NCBI RefSeq assembly: GCF_014202765.1
Contig: NZ_JACHHN010000002.1
Span: 62,001 to 126,000, forward strand
Reading direction: 5' to 3'
Source: Silvimonas terrae
GTDB taxonomy: Bacteria > Pseudomonadota > Gammaproteobacteria > Burkholderiales > Chitinibacteraceae
Length of the DNA: 64,000 nt
The position numbers and the translations under genes are program-made. Shown in pieces: positions 46,255 through 55,896 of the stretch. The notes under the pieces are model-generated. The model ran no database searches. It was not told the DNA's origin and worked only from the letters and a program-made list of their open reading frames with translations. The first letter of the stretch is position 1. Each line of letters starts with the position of its first letter.

Positions 46255-48252
46255 ATGAACTTGCTGGGCGGATTGCAGCGGTTAGGCCGTTCCTTGCAGC
46301 TGCCAATTGCAACGCTGCCAGTGGCCGCATTGCTGTTGCGGTTGGGGCAGCCGGATGTGTTCAACCTGCCGTTCATTGCTGAGGCGGGTGGGGCGATTTT
46401 CGGTCAGTTGGCATTGATATTTGCCATTGGTGTTGCAGTGGGCTGGTCCAAGGATGATGCAGGCGCAGCGGCGCTTGCTGGTGCCGTGGGTTATCTGATC
46501 CTGACCAAAGCCATGGTCGTGATCAACAAAGACGTTAACATGGGCGTGCTGGCCGGTATTCTTTCCGGGCTGATTGCCGGTGTCATGTATAACCGCTTTC
46601 ACGCGATCAAGTTGCCGGACTGGCTGGCTTTCTTCGGTGGCAAGCGGTTTGTGCCAATCATTACCGGTTTGACCATGCTGATCCTGGCGGCGATCCTGGG
46701 CTATGTCTGGCCCCCGATCCAGAACGTCATCAAGGAAGCTGGTGACTGGATGGTGAACGCGCACGCACTGGGTGCTGCGGTGTTTGCTACCGTGAACCGT
46801 CTGCTGATCCCGACTGGTCTGCACCAGGTGATCAATTCGATTGCATGGTTCCAGATTGGTGATTTCAATGTGATGAAAGACGGCGTTCAGGTCATGAAGG
46901 ACGGTCAGCCCGTTATTGCTCACGGCGACTTGAACCGCTTCTTTGCAGGTGACGTGACCGCAGGTCAATTCATGGCCGGTTTCTACCCCGTCATGATGTT
47001 TGGTCTGCCGGGCGCCGCACTGGCCATGTACTTTGCGGCACCGAAGAATCGTCGCGCCGCTGTCGGGGGGCTCTTGTTCTCCGTGGCTTTCACCGCATTC
47101 CTGACTGGCGTGACAGAGCCGCTTGAATTCCTGTTCATGTTCCTGGCTCCGGTCTTGTATGCAGTGCATGCCGTATTGACGGGTGTGTCTGCTTACATTG
47201 CGACCATGCTGGACGTGCACGCAGGCTTCTCGTTCTCTGCGGGTGCCATCGACTTTGTGCTGATGTCCAAGCTGCCTGCCGCCAAGAACGTCAGCATCCT
47301 GTTGATCATGGGTGTGATCTGGTTTGTAGCCTACTACGCACTGTTCACGTTCTTCATCAAGGCATTCAACCTGAAGACGCCGGGTCGTGAAGATGACGCC
47401 CCGATTGCTGGCGGTGCTGCTCCGGCGCCTGCTGTGTCTGGCGATATGGCTTCGCTGGCTTCCTCCTACATTGCTGTAGTAGGTGGCGCTGCCAACCTGA
47501 CCGGTATCGACGCGTGCATTACCCGTCTGCGTCTGCAAGTGAATGACTCCAGCATCGTGAATGAAGCTGAAGCCAAGCGTCTGGGTGCTTCTGGCCTGAT
47601 CCGCCTGAACAAGCAAAACGTCCAGATCATTGTTGGGCCGAAAGCTGAAATGATTGCCGATGGCATGCGTCGTCAAGTTGGCGCACCGGCTCCTGTGGCT
47701 GCTGCTCCGGCGCCGGCTCCCAAGCCTGCCGCTGCTGCACCGGCTCCGGCGGCTGCTCCGGTAGCTCCGGTTGCCGTGCCGACCTCGTCCAAGGGTCTGG
47801 TGCTGGTGGCGCCGCTGACCGGCAACATCGTGCCGCTGGAACAAGTGCCTGATGCTGCGTTTGCCAGCAAGGCTGTGGGCGAGGGTATCGCCATTCAGCC
47901 GACGGGCAAGTTTGTGGTCGCTCCGGCGAGCGGTACGCTGGTCAAGATCTTCAACAGCAACCACGCCTTTGCTCTCGTGGCAGACAGTGGTGCGGAAATC
48001 ATCGTTCACATTGGTATCGAAACTGTGAAACTGGGCGGTCAAGGCTTTACCCGTCTGGCTGAACAAGGTGCTCACGTGAATGCTGGTGACCCGGTGCTGG
48101 AACTGGACCTGGAATACCTGGCCGCCAACGCGCAGTCGTTGATCAGTCCGGTGGTGATCAGCAATTCCGACCAGTTCTCTGGTCTGGCTGATCTGGCTTC
48201 CGGTTCGGTGGAAGCTGGCAAGTCTGCGCTGTACACCGTCGTGAACAAGTAA
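46255..48252 (+). CDS. nagE: PTS permease EIICBA, N-acetylglucosamine type
   Basis: A 665-residue fused phosphotransferase permease that imports and phosphorylates a sugar. Order: EIIC membrane domain (about 1-375, ten or so helices, starting LGGLQRLGRSLQLPIATLPV), EIIB domain with phosphorylated Cys421 (GIDACITRLRLQV), an Ala/Pro linker (about 480-510), and EIIA domain with His585 (IIVHIGIETVKL). The sequence and CBA order fit GlcNAc-specific NagE; glucose-type is less likely. A strong AGGAGG precedes the ATG. No nagA/nagB genes are adjacent. Confidence 0.92.
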   Translation: MNLLGGLQRLGRSLQLPIATLPVAALLLRLGQPDVFNLPFIAEAGGAIFGQLALIFAIGVAVGWSKDDAGAAALAGAVGYLILTKAMVVINKDVNMGVLAGILSGLIAGVMYNRFHAIKLPDWLAFFGGKRFVPIITGLTMLILAAILGYVWPPIQNVIKEAGDWMVNAHALGAAVFATVNRLLIPTGLHQVINSIAWFQIGDFNVMKDGVQVMKDGQPVIAHGDLNRFFAGDVTAGQFMAGFYPVMMFGLPGAALAMYFAAPKNRRAAVGGLLFSVAFTAFLTGVTEPLEFLFMFLAPVLYAVHAVLTGVSAYIATMLDVHAGFSFSAGAIDFVLMSKLPAAKNVSILLIMGVIWFVAYYALFTFFIKAFNLKTPGREDDAPIAGGAAPAPAVSGDMASLASSYIAVVGGAANLTGIDACITRLRLQVNDSSIVNEAEAKRLGASGLIRLNKQNVQIIVGPKAEMIADGMRRQVGAPAPVAAAPAPAPKPAAAAPAPAAAPVAPVAVPTSSKGLVLVAPLTGNIVPLEQVPDAAFASKAVGEGIAIQPTGKFVVAPASGTLVKIFNSNHAFALVADSGAEIIVHIGIETVKLGGQGFTRLAEQGAHVNAGDPVLELDLEYLAANAQSLISPVVISNSDQFSGLADLASGSVEAGKSALYTVVNK

Positions 48253-48299
48253 TTGTTCCCAAGCCCCGCGCCTTCTGGTGCGGGGTGATCACGGTAGCA

Positions 48300-48340
48300 A
48301 CAACAAGGGGATGGTTGAAAAACCATCCCCTTGTTGTTTG
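48300..48340. terminator. Terminator-like hairpin after the PTS gene
   Basis: ACAACAAGGGGATGGTT (48300-48316) and AACCATCCCCTTGTTGT (48321-48337) form a perfect 17-bp stem with a GAAA loop. The T-run is weak. A smaller GCCCCGCGCC/GGTGCGGGG hairpin precedes it (48262-48285). Confidence 0.75.
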
Positions 48341-48385
48341 TGCTTGCCGTCCGTGACTCGGGGGAGTGTATGGATGCACTCCAGC

Positions 48386-48417
48386 AAAAAAGGCGAACCG
48401 CAATGGCTCGCCTTTTT
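48386..48417. terminator. Bidirectional terminator between the PTS gene and mdh
   Basis: AAAAAGGCGA (48387-48396) pairs with TCGCCTTTTT (48408-48417). It serves mdh on the minus strand and backs up the PTS terminator. Confidence 0.85.
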
Positions 48418-48446
48418 CATACAGCGGTTGACTCGATGCGAGTCGC

Positions 48447-49427
48447 TTAAGACAGCAGATGCTTCACGGCATCACGCTCTTCGGACAGTTCCTTGTAGGT
48501 CGCGTCCATGCGTGCACGGCTGAAATCGCTGACGGAGAGGCCTTGTACGATTTCGTACTTGCCATCTTTGCAAGTGACCGGGTAGCCGAAAATGATGTCG
48601 TTGTAACCGTATTCGCCATTGGCCGGAACACCCATGGTGACCCAGTCGCCTTCCGGTGTGCCCAGCACCCAGTTGCGGATGTGGTCGATGGCGGCGTTGG
48701 CGGCCGACGCGGCAGAAGACAGGCCGCGCGCCTTGATAATGGCGGCGCCACGCTGTTGCACGGTCGGGATGAACTCGGCTTCCAGCCATTTTTGATCATT
48801 GATCAGTTCGGCGGCGTTCTTGCCGTTCACTTCCGCGTGGAAGATGTCCGGGTATTGGGTGGAGGAGTGATTGCCCCACACCGTCAGCTTTTTCACGGCG
48901 GTGACAGCGTTGCCGGTTTTCTGGGCAATTTGTGTCAGGGCACGGTTGTGATCCAGACGCATCATGGCGGTGAAGTTGGCCGGATTCAGATCTGGCGCGT
49001 TCTTCATGGCGATGTAGGCGTTGGTGTTGGCCGGGTTACCCACAACCAGCACTTTCACGTCACGGCTAGCCACTTCATTCAGGGCACGACCCTGAGCGGT
49101 GAAGATGGCGCCGTTGGCTTCCAGCAGGTCTTTACGTTCCATGCCCGGGCCGCGCGGACGAGCGCCGACCAGCAAGGCAACGTCCACATCCTTGAATGCC
49201 ACTTTCGGGTCATCGGTTTGCACGATGCCGGCCAGCAGCGGGAATGCGCAGTCGTCGAGTTCCATAACCACGCCGTTGAGGGCCGGCAGGGACGGGGTAA
49301 TGTCCAGCAACTGCAGAATCACCGGTTGATCCGGGCCCAGCATCGCGCCGGAAGCAATACGGAACAGGAGGCTATAGCCGATCTGGCCGGCTGCGCCGGT
49401 AACGGCAACGCGTACGGGTTTTTTCAT
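48447..49427 (-). CDS. mdh: Malate dehydrogenase
   Basis: A 326-residue NAD-dependent enzyme of the cytosolic-type (group 2) MDH family common in betaproteobacteria. The dinucleotide site is [15 protein letters not shown], the arginine loop [15 protein letters not shown], the substrate region [13 protein letters not shown] and MMRLDHNRA, and the catalytic histidine is in [12 protein letters not shown]. It is divergent from the GntR regulator heading the sdh-suc region, so both sides of the TCA block may share control. Confidence 0.97.
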   Translation of the reverse strand: MKKPVRVAVTGAAGQIGYSLLFRIASGAMLGPDQPVILQLLDITPSLPALNGVVMELDDCAFPLLAGIVQTDDPKVAFKDVDVALLVGARPRGPGMERKDLLEANGAIFTAQGRALNEVASRDVKVLVVGNPANTNAYIAMKNAPDLNPANFTAMMRLDHNRALTQIAQKTGNAVTAVKKLTVWGNHSSTQYPDIFHAEVNGKNAAELINDQKWLEAEFIPTVQQRGAAIIKARGLSSAASAANAAIDHIRNWVLGTPEGDWVTMGVPANGEYGYNDIIFGYPVTCKDGKYEIVQGLSVSDFSRARMDATYKELSEERDAVKHLLS

Positions 49428-49689
49428 TGATTACTACTCCGCGTAAAAGTGGGCGGGTGTCCCGCCATCGACGACAGCGCAGGGCTTTGCCTTGCGCGCC
49501 ATGAAGCAGTGTGTCCAGTTCTCGTCAGCCCGTATGTTGTCATTGTGCGGGCGCTACATCTTTTTGAGGGCTTGATCCGGGCTGTACCGAACCAGACTGT
49601 AATTGCAAAGTGGCGAAAGTCTATCACGCACTCCTGTGCAGGTGGTACGTTTTGGCGGCCTGGTGCCGCTATTCGGTGGTTTGTCTTAT

Positions 49690-49703
49690 GTCTTATATAA
49701 GAC
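49690..49703. promoter_or_regulatory. Perfect palindrome GTCTTATATAAGAC, putative GntR operator
   Basis: A 14-bp perfect palindrome 44 bp before the GntR start codon, preceded by an extra half-site (GTCTTAT at 49683-49689). It matches the shape of operators bound by HutC-type GntR repressors. It lies in the divergent mdh/gntR gap and could affect both. Confidence 0.65.
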
Positions 49704-49747
49704 TGTAGTAGACTCCATCGCGACAACATGTTAAAAAGCTGCAAATC

Positions 49748-50470
49748 ATGAAAAAGCTCATTGCCCAATCGCTCTATCAACAGGTGATGCGGGAGGTGCT
49801 CAATGATATTGAAACCGGCATGTGGCAAGGCGATGAAGCTTTGCCCAGCGAGCAAGAACTGGCTCAGCGTTTCGGTGTCAGTCAGGGAACCGTCCGCAAA
49901 GCGCTGGATGTACTGGTCGCCAGTGGAGTGTTGTATCGGCGCCAGGGTGTAGGCACGTTTGTCACTGATGCCGGGGATGATCTGGGTGGCATGCGTTTTT
50001 CGGCGCTGAACGAGCATGCGACAAGAGCGCCCAAGGTAGAAGTGCTGAGTTGCGTGAAAATTCATGCCGGCGAATACCTTGCAGAAGTGCTCAATCTGCG
50101 CCGTAGCGCGCCGTTGTGGCAGGTTCGCCGGCTGGTGCGCATTGAAGGTGAAGTGATTGGCGTGGACGAGTCCTTGTTGTCCGAGACCACCTTTCCAGCG
50201 CTGGATATGCGGCGCTTGCGTGAGTTGGGCGGCAACATCCGCGCGCTGTGCTGGCGTGACTATCGGGTCCGGCTGAAGGGCTGCGATATTCGCTACCGTG
50301 CCATGCCGGCGGCGCAAACAGAGGCGCGTCTTTTGCAGATTGAAGTGAATGAGCCGGTACTCCAGGTGATCCGGCTTTCCAAAGATTTTGAAGACGTGCC
50401 GCAGGTGTGGAGTGCGGCATGGTTCTGCAGCGAAAAATATGCGCTGCAGTCGGTAGAAATGATCGGTTAG
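49748..50470 (+). CDS. GntR-family (HutC-type) transcriptional regulator
   Basis: A 240-residue regulator. The winged helix-turn-helix contains LPSEQELAQRFGVSQGTVRK (about residues 35-54) and GVLYRRQGVGTFV. The C-terminal UTRA ligand-binding domain follows (from about residue 85). GntR genes in this position, between mdh and sdhC, are conserved in betaproteobacteria, so control of TCA genes is likely. The effector is unknown. A palindromic operator candidate lies just upstream. Confidence 0.88.
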   Translation: MKKLIAQSLYQQVMREVLNDIETGMWQGDEALPSEQELAQRFGVSQGTVRKALDVLVASGVLYRRQGVGTFVTDAGDDLGGMRFSALNEHATRAPKVEVLSCVKIHAGEYLAEVLNLRRSAPLWQVRRLVRIEGEVIGVDESLLSETTFPALDMRRLRELGGNIRALCWRDYRVRLKGCDIRYRAMPAAQTEARLLQIEVNEPVLQVIRLSKDFEDVPQVWSAAWFCSEKYALQSVEMIG

Positions 50471-50648
50471 GTGACCACGGTGTCACGTCACCTCCTGTGA
50501 GAGATGACAGGGTGGGGCGCTCGCAGATGGTCAAGGGTTGTATCGAGGTTGTTCGTATTGCTGAAAAGTGAAATGAGCAATTTGAACGATGCAGTGGATG
50601 GTAGTAACGGTTCTCAAACTTGTGAATCAAAAAGAAGGATTTGTGCGT

Positions 50649-51023
50649 ATGAGTCAAACAAGACCCAAGCACCTCGCGTTATGGCAGATCAGATTGCCCA
50701 TACCGGGGATAGTCTCGATTCTGCATCGTGCCAGCGGTGCGCTGATGTTTGTGGCGATTCCGTTTATCCTCTACGCCCTCTCCGGTTCCCTCTCATCCGC
50801 CGAGCACTTTGAAGCTTTCCGCGCCTGTATTGCCAACCCCCTCGTCAAGCTGTTGCTGCTGGTCGTGCTGTGGGGTTTTCTGCATCACGCCTGTGCCGGC
50901 ATCCGTTTTCTGGCGCTGGATATCCACAAAGGCCTTGATCTGGCCACGGCCCGTCTGACCGCCAAACTGGTGCTGATCGTCAGCCTGGCGCTGACCGTGA
51001 TTATCGGGGGGCTGACATGGTAA
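50649..51023 (+). CDS. sdhC: Succinate dehydrogenase cytochrome b556 subunit
   Basis: A 124-residue membrane subunit with three transmembrane helices that anchors the enzyme and helps bind heme b and quinone. Signatures are IVSILHRASGALMF (quinone-site Ser/Arg region) and HHACAGIRFLALD with the heme-ligand histidine. The ATG at 50649 follows AAGGA; the earlier frame start is not conserved. It overlaps sdhD by 7 bases. The 178 bp between gntR and sdhC may hold the sdh promoter. Confidence 0.94.
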   Translation: MSQTRPKHLALWQIRLPIPGIVSILHRASGALMFVAIPFILYALSGSLSSAEHFEAFRACIANPLVKLLLLVVLWGFLHHACAGIRFLALDIHKGLDLATARLTAKLVLIVSLALTVIIGGLTW

Positions 51024-51364
51024 ATCGTCATGTTATCGGCGCGCACTACGGCCTGCGAGACTGGCTGGTGCAGCGTGTTACGGCCGTCATCATGCTGGTG
51101 TACACCCTCGGCATCGTGCTGTTTTTGCTGGCTGCCCATAACCAGGGCTTTGATGGCTGGAAAGCGCTGTTCGCCTGTACCTGGGTGAAAGTGCTGACGC
51201 AAGTCACGGCCTTTGCATTGCTGTGGCACGCCTGGGTCGGTGTGCGTGATATCTGGATGGACTATATCCAGTCCGCTGGCTTGCGCCTGACCATGCACGT
51301 GCTCACCTTGCTGTGGCTGGTGGGTAGCCTTGTTTATTCCGTTAAAGTGGTGTGGGGTGCCTGA
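51017..51364 (+). CDS. sdhD: Succinate dehydrogenase membrane anchor subunit
   Basis: A 115-residue hydrophobic subunit with three helices. The segment [20 protein letters not shown] and [15 protein letters not shown] (with a conserved histidine and aspartate) are typical. It pairs with SdhC to bind heme and ubiquinone. It overlaps sdhC and shares one base with the sdhA start (TGATG). Confidence 0.94.
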   Translation: MVNRHVIGAHYGLRDWLVQRVTAVIMLVYTLGIVLFLLAAHNQGFDGWKALFACTWVKVLTQVTAFALLWHAWVGVRDIWMDYIQSAGLRLTMHVLTLLWLVGSLVYSVKVVWGA

Positions 51365-53130
51365 TGTCTGTTCCCGTTCGCAAATTTGATGCAGTCATCG
51401 TCGGTGCCGGTGGCGCCGGCCTGCGCGCCGCCCTGCAATTGTCTGAAGCCGGTCTGAAAACCGCCGTGCTCTCCAAAGTATTCCCGACCCGTTCCCATAC
51501 TGTTGCCGCACAAGGTGGCATTTCTGCCTCGCTGGGTAACGTCCAGGAAGACAAGTGGGAATGGCACATGTACGACACCGTGAAGGGGTCGGACTGGTTG
51601 GGCGATCAGGACGCGATTGAATTCATGTGCCGCCAGGCACCGGAAGTCGTGGTTGAGCTGGAACACTTCGGCATGCCGTTTGACCGTCTGGAAAACGGCA
51701 AGATTTATCAGCGCCCGTTCGGCGGTCACATGGCCGAGTTCGGCAAGACCCCGGTGCAACGTGCCTGTGCGGCCGCTGACCGGACTGGCCACGCCATGCT
51801 GCACACGCTGTATCAGCGTAACGTGCGCGCCAACACCCAGTTCTTTGTGGAATGGATGGCGCTGGACCTGATCCGTGATGCCGATGGTGACGTGATCGGC
51901 GTAACCGCGCTGGAAATGGAAACCGGCGAAACCTACGTGCTGCACGCCAAGGCCGTACTGTTTGCCACCGGTGGCGCAGGCCGTATTTACTCGGCTTCCA
52001 CCAACGCCTTTATCAATACCGGCGATGGTCTGGGTATGACTGTGCGCGCCGGTATTCCGCTGGAAGACATGGAGTTCTGGCAGTTCCACCCGACCGGTGT
52101 GGCCGGCGCAGGCGTGCTGATTACCGAAGGTGTGCGCGGCGAGGGCGGTATTTTGCTCAACGCCAATGGCGAACGCTTTATGGAGCGTTACGCACCGAAC
52201 GCCAAGGATCTGGCATCGCGTGACGTGGTTTCCCGCGCCATGGCGCTGGAAATCCTGGAAGGCCGTGGCTGTGGTAAGGAAAAAGATCACGTGCTGCTCA
52301 AGCTCGATCACCTCGGCCCGGAAATCATCAACCACCGCCTGCCGGGTATCCGCGAAATCGCGATCAAGTTTGCCGGCGTGGACCCGATCAAAGACCCGAT
52401 TCCGGTGGTGCCGACGACCCATTACATGATGGGCGGTATTCCAGCCAACTATAAGGGTGAAGTGGTTGCGCCGCAGGGCGACAACCCGGAAGTGCGCGTC
52501 AATGGTTTCTACGCCGCAGGCGAGTGCGCATGTGCCTCCGTGCATGGCGCCAACCGCCTCGGTACCAACTCGCTGCTGGATCTGGTGGTGTTCGGCAAGT
52601 CGGCGGGTAACAGCATGATCGAGTTCATCCGCAACGAGCGTAAAGACTGGAAACCGCTGCCGGAGAACGCCGCTGACTTCTCGCTGGCCCGTCTGGCCCG
52701 CCTGGAAAACCAGACTGATGGCGAAGAAGTGGCCGACGTGCGTAACGCCATGCAAAAGTGCGTGCAACTGCGTGCTGGCGTGTTCCGCAACGACGAAAAC
52801 CTCGCCAAGGGCGTCGCAGAGATCAAAGAGATTGCCGAACGTGCCAAGCGGACACAGATCAAAGACAAATCGAAGGTCTGGAATACCGCCCGTACTGAAG
52901 CCCTGGAGCTGGAAAACCTGATCGAAGTGGCCGTGGCTACGCTGATCTCGGCCGAAGCCCGCAAGGAGTCGCGCGGTGCCCACGCGCAGGACGACCATCC
53001 GGAACGCCACGACGACGAGTGGATGAAGCACACCCTGTATGACGGCCAGAATCGCACGCTGTCGTACAAGCCGGTGCATACCCAGCCGCTGTCGGTCGAA
53101 TACATTGCTCCGCAAAAGCGCGTTTACTGA
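51364..53130 (+). CDS. sdhA: Succinate dehydrogenase flavoprotein subunit
   Basis: A 588-residue subunit that oxidises succinate to fumarate with covalently bound FAD. The FAD-binding motif is [20 protein letters not shown], the flavinylated histidine is in [13 protein letters not shown], and the active-site segments are [16 protein letters not shown] and YMMGGIP. The ATG at 51364 fits the family; an ATG 12 bases earlier overlaps sdhD. An unusual 200-bp spacer follows before sdhB. Confidence 0.97.
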   Translation: MSVPVRKFDAVIVGAGGAGLRAALQLSEAGLKTAVLSKVFPTRSHTVAAQGGISASLGNVQEDKWEWHMYDTVKGSDWLGDQDAIEFMCRQAPEVVVELEHFGMPFDRLENGKIYQRPFGGHMAEFGKTPVQRACAAADRTGHAMLHTLYQRNVRANTQFFVEWMALDLIRDADGDVIGVTALEMETGETYVLHAKAVLFATGGAGRIYSASTNAFINTGDGLGMTVRAGIPLEDMEFWQFHPTGVAGAGVLITEGVRGEGGILLNANGERFMERYAPNAKDLASRDVVSRAMALEILEGRGCGKEKDHVLLKLDHLGPEIINHRLPGIREIAIKFAGVDPIKDPIPVVPTTHYMMGGIPANYKGEVVAPQGDNPEVRVNGFYAAGECACASVHGANRLGTNSLLDLVVFGKSAGNSMIEFIRNERKDWKPLPENAADFSLARLARLENQTDGEEVADVRNAMQKCVQLRAGVFRNDENLAKGVAEIKEIAERAKRTQIKDKSKVWNTARTEALELENLIEVAVATLISAEARKESRGAHAQDDHPERHDDEWMKHTLYDGQNRTLSYKPVHTQPLSVEYIAPQKRVY

Positions 53131-53330
53131 GCCTGTGATGAACTTGCTGCCGTCAATTGCATTGCAGAACACCGTTTGGGCACCCGGCAAAGCCGGGCGC
53201 GCGGTGGTTGCTGAGTGCGAGAACCGGCTCCCCCTGTTTCATTCCGACTCCCCCGCCCTCGCCGCCGCGAGGGGGCCTCACTGCGTTCGTGTGGCTGGTA
53301 AGTCGAGGATACTTGAAGGGTCTAACTGAT

Positions 53331-54032
53331 ATGAAAATGCATTTCCAGCTGTACCGTTACAACCCGGACGTGGATGCCAAGCCGTACATGCAGGACTACC
53401 ACGTCGAACTGGAGCCGTCTGACAAGAAGCTGCTGGACGCGCTGGTACGCCTCAAGGCCGTGGATGACACCCTGAGTTTCCGTCGCTCCTGCCGCGAAGG
53501 CGTGTGTGGTTCGGATGCCATGAATATCAACGGCAAGAACGGTCTGGCCTGTATTACCGACCTGACCGAACTCAAGCAGCCGGTGCAGATCCGCCCGCTG
53601 CCGGGTCTGCCGGTCATCCGCGATCTGATCGTGGACATGACGCAGTTCTTCAAGCAATACCATTCGATCAAGCCATACGTGATCAACAATGATCCGGCGC
53701 CGGAGCGTGAGCGTCTGCAATCGCCGGAAGACCGGGAAGAGCTGGACGGTCTGTACGAGTGTATTCTGTGCGCCTGCTGTTCCACCTCGTGCCCGTCGTT
53801 CTGGTGGAACCCGGACAAGTTTGTGGGCCCGGCCGGTTTGCTGGCGGCGTACCGCTTTATTGCCGATACCCGCGACACGGCCATCAATGAGCGGCTGGAC
53901 AATCTGGAAGACCCGTATCGCCTGTTCCGTTGCCACACCATCATGAACTGCGTGGATGTGTGCCCGAAGCATCTGAACCCGACCAAAGCCATCGGTAAGA
54001 TCAAAGACTTGATGCTGAAGCGGGTCGTTTGA
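53331..54032 (+). CDS. sdhB: Succinate dehydrogenase iron-sulfur subunit
   Basis: A 233-residue subunit that passes electrons from FAD to quinone. The [2Fe-2S] site is SCREGVCGSDAMNINGKNGL then C; the [4Fe-4S] and [3Fe-4S] sites are in CILCACCSTSCPSFWWNPDK and CHTIMNCVDVCPKHLNP. The ATG at 53331 gives the normal start. The 53131-53330 spacer holds two GC-rich hairpins (CACCCGGCAAAGCCGGG type; CCCTCG/CGAGGG) and a weak 63-codon frame I do not accept as a gene. Confidence 0.97.
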   Translation: MKMHFQLYRYNPDVDAKPYMQDYHVELEPSDKKLLDALVRLKAVDDTLSFRRSCREGVCGSDAMNINGKNGLACITDLTELKQPVQIRPLPGLPVIRDLIVDMTQFFKQYHSIKPYVINNDPAPERERLQSPEDREELDGLYECILCACCSTSCPSFWWNPDKFVGPAGLLAAYRFIADTRDTAINERLDNLEDPYRLFRCHTIMNCVDVCPKHLNPTKAIGKIKDLMLKRVV

Positions 54033-54036
54033 TTGG

Positions 54037-54106
54037 GTAGGGTGGATTTGGAGCGTAGCGACAATCCACCATGGCGACGGTGGATTGCTACGCAAATCCA
54101 CCCTAC
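54037..54106. repeat. Inverted repeat element (GTAGGGTGGATT family) between sdhB and sdhE
   Basis: The left arm begins GTAGGGTGGATTTG and ends GACAATCCACC; the right arm is GGTGGATTGCTACGCAAATC followed by CACCCTAC. They pair almost fully around an 8-base loop. Related copies lie at 34878-34911 and 35355-35387. Confidence 0.8.
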
Positions 54107-54186
54107 GGCCTACGTCGCATCGCCTGAAATGGTGGTGCCGGGAAAAGCGGTATGCCGGACGACCGCCCCGGGCGTTGCAGGATTGA

Positions 54187-54456
54187 ATGAATGTTTTTGC
54201 AGGACTGAGAGCAGTGGACGAAGTTGAAAAGAAACGCATCGTCTGGCGGTCACGCCGGGGGTTGCTGGAGCTGGATATCCAGCTGGAGCGCTTTGTGCGC
54301 GACGTGCTGCCCGGGTTCAGTGATACCGAATGGTTAGCCTATTCGCAGATGTTGTTGCTCTCGGATAACGATTTGCTGGATTACCTGAACGGTAAAGTGC
54401 CGTGCCCGGATCAAAGCCTTGTGCCGATGATCGAGCGGGTTCGCGCCCAACGATAG
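54187..54456 (+). CDS. sdhE: FAD assembly factor SdhE
   Basis: An 89-residue protein of the SdhE/Sdh5 family, which promotes covalent attachment of FAD to SdhA. The family RGxxE motif is present in SRRGLLELD (about residue 23-31), followed by a five-helix bundle ending WLAYSQMLLLSDNDLLDYL. The start is ATG 54187; GTG at 54214 is possible. It lies between sdhB and gltA, its usual place. Confidence 0.92.
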   Translation: MNVFAGLRAVDEVEKKRIVWRSRRGLLELDIQLERFVRDVLPGFSDTEWLAYSQMLLLSDNDLLDYLNGKVPCPDQSLVPMIERVRAQR

Positions 54457-54521
54457 TTTAGATACACGGTCTGACCTCCCCCGTGGGGTGGTAGGGCATT
54501 GCAAACCAGGAGCTTGTAAAC

Positions 54522-55805
54522 ATGGCAGAAAACAAAGTTACTCTGACTTACACCGGCGGCACCATTGATCTGCCGGTGCAGTCGGGCACGCTGGGTCCGG
54601 ATGTGGTGGATATCCGGACTTTCTCCAAAACCGGGATGTTTACCTATGACCCCGGCTTCCTGGCGACCGCCTCTTGTGAATCGGCGATCACCTTTATTGA
54701 TGGCGACCAGGGTCAGCTTTACTACCGTGGTTATCCGATCGAGCAACTGGCAGAGCATTCGGACTACCTGGAAACCTGCTATCTGCTGATCTTTGGCGAA
54801 CTGCCCAATGCCGAGCAAAAGGCTGAGTTTGTCCGTACCGTCACCCGCCACACCATGGTGCACGACCAGATGACCCGGTTCTTCCAGGGTTTCCGTCGTG
54901 ACGCCCATCCGATGGCGATGATGGTCGGTGTCACCGGCGCGTTGTCTGCGTTCTATCAGGACAGCCTGGACATCAACAACCCGCGTCACCGTGAAGTGAC
55001 CATGTACCGCTTGATCTCCAAGATCCCGACGATCGCGGCCATGTGTTATCGCTACAGCAAGGGTCTGCCGTTCAACTACCCGAAGAACGACCTCTCTTAC
55101 GCGGCCAACTTCCTGCAAATGATGTTTGCCACCCCGTGCGAAGAGTACAAGCCCAATCCGGTGCTGGTCCGCGCGCTGGATCGTATCTTCACACTGCATG
55201 CCGATCACGAACAAAACGCATCGACCTCCACCGTGCGTCTGGCTGGCTCCTCGGGCGCCAACCCGTTTGCATGTATCGCCGCCGGTATTGCTTGTCTGTG
55301 GGGCCCGTCCCACGGTGGCGCCAACGAAGCCGTGCTGAAAATGCTGGACGAGATCGGCTCGGTCGAAAACGTCCCGGCCTTTATGGAAGGCGTGAAGAAC
55401 AAAACGCACAAACTGATGGGTTTTGGTCACCGTGTTTACAAGAACATGGACCCGCGCGCCGCCATCATGAAAAAGACCTGCGACGACGTGCTCAAAGAAC
55501 TGGGCCTGGAAAACGACCCCAAGTTCAAGCTGGCCATGGCGCTGGAAAAGATTGCGCTGGAAGACCCCTACTTCATTGAGCGCAAGCTGTACCCCAACGT
55601 CGACTTCTACTCCGGCATCGTGCTGACCGCGTTGAACATTCCGGTTTCCATGTTCACCGTGATCTTTGCGCTGGCTCGTACTGTGGGCTGGATCAGCCAC
55701 TGGAACGAAATGATTTCCGATCCCGGCATGAAGATCGGCCGCCCGCGTCAGTTGTATACGGGTTCGCCGCGTCGTGACTACGTGCCGGTTGAAAAGCGCA
55801 AGTAA
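54522..55805 (+). CDS. gltA: Citrate synthase (type II, gram-negative)
   Basis: A 427-residue enzyme condensing oxaloacetate and acetyl-CoA. Conserved parts are the N-terminal beta region ([17 protein letters not shown]), the histidine segments [14 protein letters not shown] and [14 protein letters not shown], and [10 protein letters not shown] with the catalytic aspartate. The length and N-terminal domain match the hexameric NADH-sensitive type. It follows sdhE by 65 bp and precedes sucA, completing a TCA-cycle block. Confidence 0.97.
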   Translation: MAENKVTLTYTGGTIDLPVQSGTLGPDVVDIRTFSKTGMFTYDPGFLATASCESAITFIDGDQGQLYYRGYPIEQLAEHSDYLETCYLLIFGELPNAEQKAEFVRTVTRHTMVHDQMTRFFQGFRRDAHPMAMMVGVTGALSAFYQDSLDINNPRHREVTMYRLISKIPTIAAMCYRYSKGLPFNYPKNDLSYAANFLQMMFATPCEEYKPNPVLVRALDRIFTLHADHEQNASTSTVRLAGSSGANPFACIAAGIACLWGPSHGGANEAVLKMLDEIGSVENVPAFMEGVKNKTHKLMGFGHRVYKNMDPRAAIMKKTCDDVLKELGLENDPKFKLAMALEKIALEDPYFIERKLYPNVDFYSGIVLTALNIPVSMFTVIFALARTVGWISHWNEMISDPGMKIGRPRQLYTGSPRRDYVPVEKRK

Positions 55806-55818
55806 TAACAAGCAATAC

Positions 55819-55842
55819 CACGGTCCGCGGGCGCGGACCGTG
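55819..55842 (+). other. GC-rich hairpin between gltA and sucA
   Basis: CACGGTCCGC (55819-55828) pairs perfectly with GCGGACCGTG (55833-55842). There is no T-run, so it is more likely an mRNA-stability or processing structure than an intrinsic terminator. Confidence 0.6.
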
Positions 55843-55896
55843 TGCAAGGCCCCCGGCCGGGCAGACCGGGGCAGTTAGAGTGACAGGACACTGGCC

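Noticed and set aside
53139-53329. 63-codon frame in the sdhA-sdhB spacer
   Set aside because: No recognisable motif, built across two hairpins and without a good ribosome-binding site.
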